Below are positions 5,550 to 8,156 of a stretch of 8,156 nucleotides of DNA, piece after piece. Positions within the stretch are counted from its first letter, which is position 1. Each line of letters begins with the position of its first letter. Origin of the DNA: an uncultured Collinsella sp. (GTDB lineage: Bacteria; Actinomycetota; Coriobacteriia; Coriobacteriales; Coriobacteriaceae); NCBI GenBank assembly GCA_900553475.1, contig USEF01000068.1:1-8156 (forward strand). Reading direction: 5' to 3'. Below the pieces are notes generated by a model, which searched no databases, was not told the DNA's origin, and saw nothing but the letters and a program-made list of their open reading frames with translations. A program made the position numbers and the translations under genes.

Positions 5550-6638
5550 GTGAGCGTTATGAAGTTTCTTAAAGACAAGCAGACGCGTCACGACTTTGTC
5601 ACGTACGCCATGTGCATCGTGGCCTTCGCCATCGTGTTCTTTATGCAGTCTAACCACATGATTCCGCGCATGATCGCCGGTCAGCTGGTTCCCATCACGG
5701 CCTATATCGTCATGGCCATTTCCCTTAACCTCGTCGTCGGCATCGCGGGCGACTTGTCGCTGGGCCACGCAGGCTTTATGAGTGTCGGCGCCTATACGGG
5801 AATCGTCACCGCCGTCGCGCTGGAGAGCGCCGTTCCCTCCGATCCGGTGCGCCTTATCATCAGTATCGTGGTCGGCGCCATCGCTGCCGCCATCCTGGGC
5901 TTCTTGATTGGCATCCCGGTCCTTCGTCTGAGCGGCGATTACCTGGCTATCGTGACGCTGGCCTTTGGCGAGATTATCAAGGAGATCGTCACCTGCCTCA
6001 TTGTGGGCGTCGATTCCCGCGGCCTGCATGTGATCTTTAACATCACGGGTAACTCCACGATCGATGACCTGCACCTGCTCGAGGACGGCACCGCCATCAT
6101 CAAGGGCGCCCAGGGCGCCTCGGGCGCGTCGACGTACTCGACCTTCTTCGCCGGTGCCATCCTGGTCATGGTCGCACTCGTGATCGTGCTCAACCTGGTT
6201 CGCAGCCGTACCGGCCGTGCCATTATGGCCGTGCGCGACAACAAGATCGCTGCCGAGTCTGTGGGCATCTCCGTCACCGAGTACCGCATGATCGCCTTCG
6301 TGGTTTCCGCTGCCCTCGCCGGTGCTGCCGGAGCTCTCTTCGGCGGTAACTTCTCGCAGCTCTCCGCCACCAAGTTCGACTTCAACACGTCCATCCTCAT
6401 CCTGGTGTTCGTGGTCCTGGGCGGTCTGGGCAATATGCGCGGCTCCGTCATCGCGGCGGCATTGCTCACGGTGCTTCCCGAGCTGCTCCGTCAGTTCTCG
6501 GACTACCGCATGCTCATCTACGCCATCGTGCTGATCTTGGTCATGATCTTTACCAACAATCCGCAGCTCAAGGCGTTCTTCGGTCGCGTCAAGGATCGCT
6601 TTGCTTCCAAGAAGGAGGTGGCAGCCGATGCCCAGTAA
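5550..6638 (+). CDS. livM: Branched-chain amino acid ABC transporter permease LivM, 362 aa
   Basis: This is the second permease subunit and partner of LivH. It shows SLNLVVGIAGDLSLGHAGFMSVGAY (residues 58-82, key motif GDLSLGHAGF), PVLRLSGDYLAIVTLAFGEI (123-142) and the coupling segment TGRAIMAVRDNKIAAESVGI (221-240), all typical of LivM. Multiple hydrophobic helices are evident. The external loop at about 153-195 lacks the common TGGPNGI sequence and instead reads VDSRGLHVIF and onward. Two starts are possible: GTG at 5550, directly after the livH stop with AGAAGG 5 nt upstream, or ATG at 5559 with AGGTGA 5 nt upstream. I give the longer form; the ATG is almost as likely and removes three residues. 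Its end overlaps livG by 11 nt. Confidence 0.95.
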   Translation: MSVMKFLKDKQTRHDFVTYAMCIVAFAIVFFMQSNHMIPRMIAGQLVPITAYIVMAISLNLVVGIAGDLSLGHAGFMSVGAYTGIVTAVALESAVPSDPVRLIISIVVGAIAAAILGFLIGIPVLRLSGDYLAIVTLAFGEIIKEIVTCLIVGVDSRGLHVIFNITGNSTIDDLHLLEDGTAIIKGAQGASGASTYSTFFAGAILVMVALVIVLNLVRSRTGRAIMAVRDNKIAAESVGISVTEYRMIAFVVSAALAGAAGALFGGNFSQLSATKFDFNTSILILVFVVLGGLGNMRGSVIAAALLTVLPELLRQFSDYRMLIYAIVLILVMIFTNNPQLKAFFGRVKDRFASKKEVAADAQ

Positions 6639-7488
6639 GTTTGAGTTCAACAAGGGCAAGATGGTCCCGTATCCTTCTGGCGCCATCGTTCCCGACCGCG
6701 ACTTGGGCCAGCGCCCGGCGCTCGAGTGCATCCACCTGGGCATTGAATTCGGCGGTCTTAAGGCAGTCGATGACTTTAGCCTGACCATCGGCAAGACTGA
6801 GATCGCCGGTCTCATCGGCCCCAACGGTGCCGGCAAGACCACGGTCTTCAACCTGCTCACCAAGGTGTACCAGCCTACGCACGGCACCATCCTGCTCGAC
6901 GGTGAGGACACCTCGGGCAAGTCGGTCTACCAGGTCAACCGCATGGGTATTGCCCGTACGTTCCAGAACATTCGCCTGTTCAACACCATGACGGTGGAGG
7001 ACAACGTTAAGGTCGGCCTGCACAATCAGGAGCGCTACTCCGGCTTTGAGGGCGTGCTGCGCCTGCCGACGTATTGGAAGCACGAGAAGGCCGCCCACGA
7101 GCGCGCCATGGAGCTGCTGTCCATTTTTGACATGGAGCACCTGGCAAATGAACAGGCCGGCTCGCTTCCTTACGGCGCTCAGCGTCGTCTGGAAATCGTC
7201 CGCGCGCTTGCCACCAACCCCAAGTTGCTGCTGCTCGACGAGCCTGCCGCCGGCATGAACCCGTCCGAGACCGCAGAGCTCATGGCGAACATCGTCAAGA
7301 TTCGCGACACCTTCGGCATCGCCATCATGCTTATCGAGCATGATATGTCGCTCGTCATGAACATCTGCGAGGGCATCTGCGTGCTTAACTTTGGCAAGGT
7401 TATCGCCAAGGGCACGGCAGAGGAAATCCAGAACAACGACGCCGTTATCGAGGCGTATCTGGGTAAGCAGGATAAGGGGGAGAACTAA
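6628..7488 (+). CDS. livG: Branched-chain amino acid ABC transporter ATP-binding protein LivG, 286 aa
   Basis: This cytoplasmic ATPase subunit drives the LivHM permease with LivF. Walker A GPNGAGKTT is at residues 64-72, Q-loop Q113 lies in ARTFQNIRLF, and the LivG-style signature LPYGAQR is at 180-186. Walker B LLLLDE is at 200-205 and the switch histidine H238 is in IEHDM. The non-standard signature (LPYG rather than LSGG) is normal for this subfamily. The ATG at 6628 is chosen because AAGGAGGTG (6612-6620) stands just upstream; it overlaps the livM stop by 11 nt. The first 30 or so residues (to about R29) precede the nucleotide-binding domain and make the protein longer than the usual 250-260 aa. 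The stop codon directly abuts livF. Confidence 0.96.
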   Translation: MPSKFEFNKGKMVPYPSGAIVPDRDLGQRPALECIHLGIEFGGLKAVDDFSLTIGKTEIAGLIGPNGAGKTTVFNLLTKVYQPTHGTILLDGEDTSGKSVYQVNRMGIARTFQNIRLFNTMTVEDNVKVGLHNQERYSGFEGVLRLPTYWKHEKAAHERAMELLSIFDMEHLANEQAGSLPYGAQRRLEIVRALATNPKLLLLDEPAAGMNPSETAELMANIVKIRDTFGIAIMLIEHDMSLVMNICEGICVLNFGKVIAKGTAEEIQNNDAVIEAYLGKQDKGEN

Positions 7489-8156
7489 ATGGCAGAGCCG
7501 ATGCTTTCCGTCTACAACATCAACGTCTGGTACGGCGCCATCCACGCCATCAAGGACATCTCCTTTAACGTCAACGAGGGTGAGATCGTTGCTCTGATCG
7601 GTGCGAACGGTGCCGGTAAGTCTACGACGCTTAAAACCGTCTCGGGCCTGCTGCGTTCCAAGACCGGCTCCATCAAGTTTATGGGCGAGGACATTACTCA
7701 TACGCCCGCCGATAAGCTGGTGGGTAAGGGCCTGGCTCAGGTCCCCGAGGGCCGTCGCGCCTTTTTGCAGATGACGGTCGAGGAGAACCTGGAGATGGGC
7801 GCCTATACACAGCCCAAGTCCACGGTGGCTCCGGGCCTGGAGCGCGTCTACGAGCAGTTCCCGCGCCTGAAGGAGCGCCGTCGCCAGGTCGCCGGCACCC
7901 TTTCGGGCGGCGAGCAGCAGATGCTCGTTATGGGCCGCGCCCTTATGAGCAACCCCAAACTGCTTATGCTCGACGAACCTTCCATGGGTCTGGCACCGAT
8001 TCTGATCGAACAGATCTTCCAGATTGTCGAGGATCTGCACAAGGCTGGCACCACGGTGCTTCTGGTCGAGCAAAACGCGCAGATGGCGCTTTCCATCGCC
8101 ACGCGCGGCTACGTGCTCGAGACCGGCAAGATCACCATGACCGGTACCGGCCAAGA
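7489..8156 (+). CDS. livF: Branched-chain amino acid ABC transporter ATP-binding protein LivF (3' end outside the window)
   Basis: This is the second ATPase of the transporter. Walker A GANGAGKST is at residues 38-46, Q-loop Q84 in AQVPEGRR, signature LSGGEQQ at 138-144 and Walker B LLMLDE at 158-163. The GLAPILIEQIF segment and VEQNAQMAL are hallmarks of LivF, where Gln stands at the place of the usual switch His. AAGGGGGAG (7474-7482) lies 6 nt before the ATG, which follows the livG stop with no gap. 222 codons are visible without a stop. Since LivF proteins are around 235 aa, only a short C-terminal end should be missing. This truncation is due to the window edge, not a mutation. Confidence 0.96.
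   Translation, partial: MAEPMLSVYNINVWYGAIHAIKDISFNVNEGEIVALIGANGAGKSTTLKTVSGLLRSKTGSIKFMGEDITHTPADKLVGKGLAQVPEGRRAFLQMTVEENLEMGAYTQPKSTVAPGLERVYEQFPRLKERRRQVAGTLSGGEQQMLVMGRALMSNPKLLMLDEPSMGLAPILIEQIFQIVEDLHKAGTTVLLVEQNAQMALSIATRGYVLETGKITMTGTGQ

Noticed and set aside
4644..6920. A 758-codon open frame on the minus strand across livH, livM and livG
   Set aside because: It is antisense to three clear transporter genes and reads as low-complexity His/Asp/Gly-rich sequence, as expected from GC-rich third positions. It has no domain of its own.
6589..8154. A 521-codon minus-strand open frame across livG and livF
   Set aside because: It is the antisense shadow of two ATPase genes with intact Walker motifs; its composition is typical of such shadows.

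Overview
The window reads as chromosomal DNA of a GC-rich Gram-positive gut actinobacterium. A Coriobacteriia member such as Collinsella is the best guess, from codon use (heavy GCC, GGC, AAG, CTG), strong Shine-Dalgarno sites and a lipoprotein signal carrying twin arginines. No marker gene proves the taxon, so this is inference.

Layout. Positions 1-226 hold a regular array of short repeats in alternating orientation, cut by the left edge of the window. A factor-independent terminator follows at 237-272. Two genes then run on the minus strand: a short-chain dehydrogenase/reductase (315-1064) and, upstream of it with its own terminator, an ACT-domain homoserine dehydrogenase, hom (1281-2624). 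The divergent gap 2625-2873 separates these from a plus-strand block. That block starts with a wrecked, internally deleted copy of a branched-chain amino acid binding-protein gene (2874-3069). An AT-rich control region (3070-3340) follows, and then a complete high-affinity branched-chain amino acid ABC transporter operon in the order livJ, livH, livM, livG, livF. livF runs off the right edge.

How the genes work together. LivJ is a lipid-anchored binding protein that hands ligand to the LivH/LivM permease pair, and LivG/LivF hydrolyse ATP to drive uptake. livH to livF are packed with 0 nt, 11 nt overlap and 0 nt at their junctions, which implies translational coupling. livJ is set apart by 139 nt containing two hairpins, an arrangement that often lets the binding protein be made in excess over the membrane parts. 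hom makes homoserine for threonine, methionine and, via threonine, isoleucine, so it is metabolically related to the transporter although divergently transcribed.

The least ordinary items are the 62-bp-period alternating repeat array at the left edge, the livJ-like relic with two internal deletions, and a pair of related dyads in the AT-rich livJ upstream region. The rest is a conventional core-metabolism and uptake locus.
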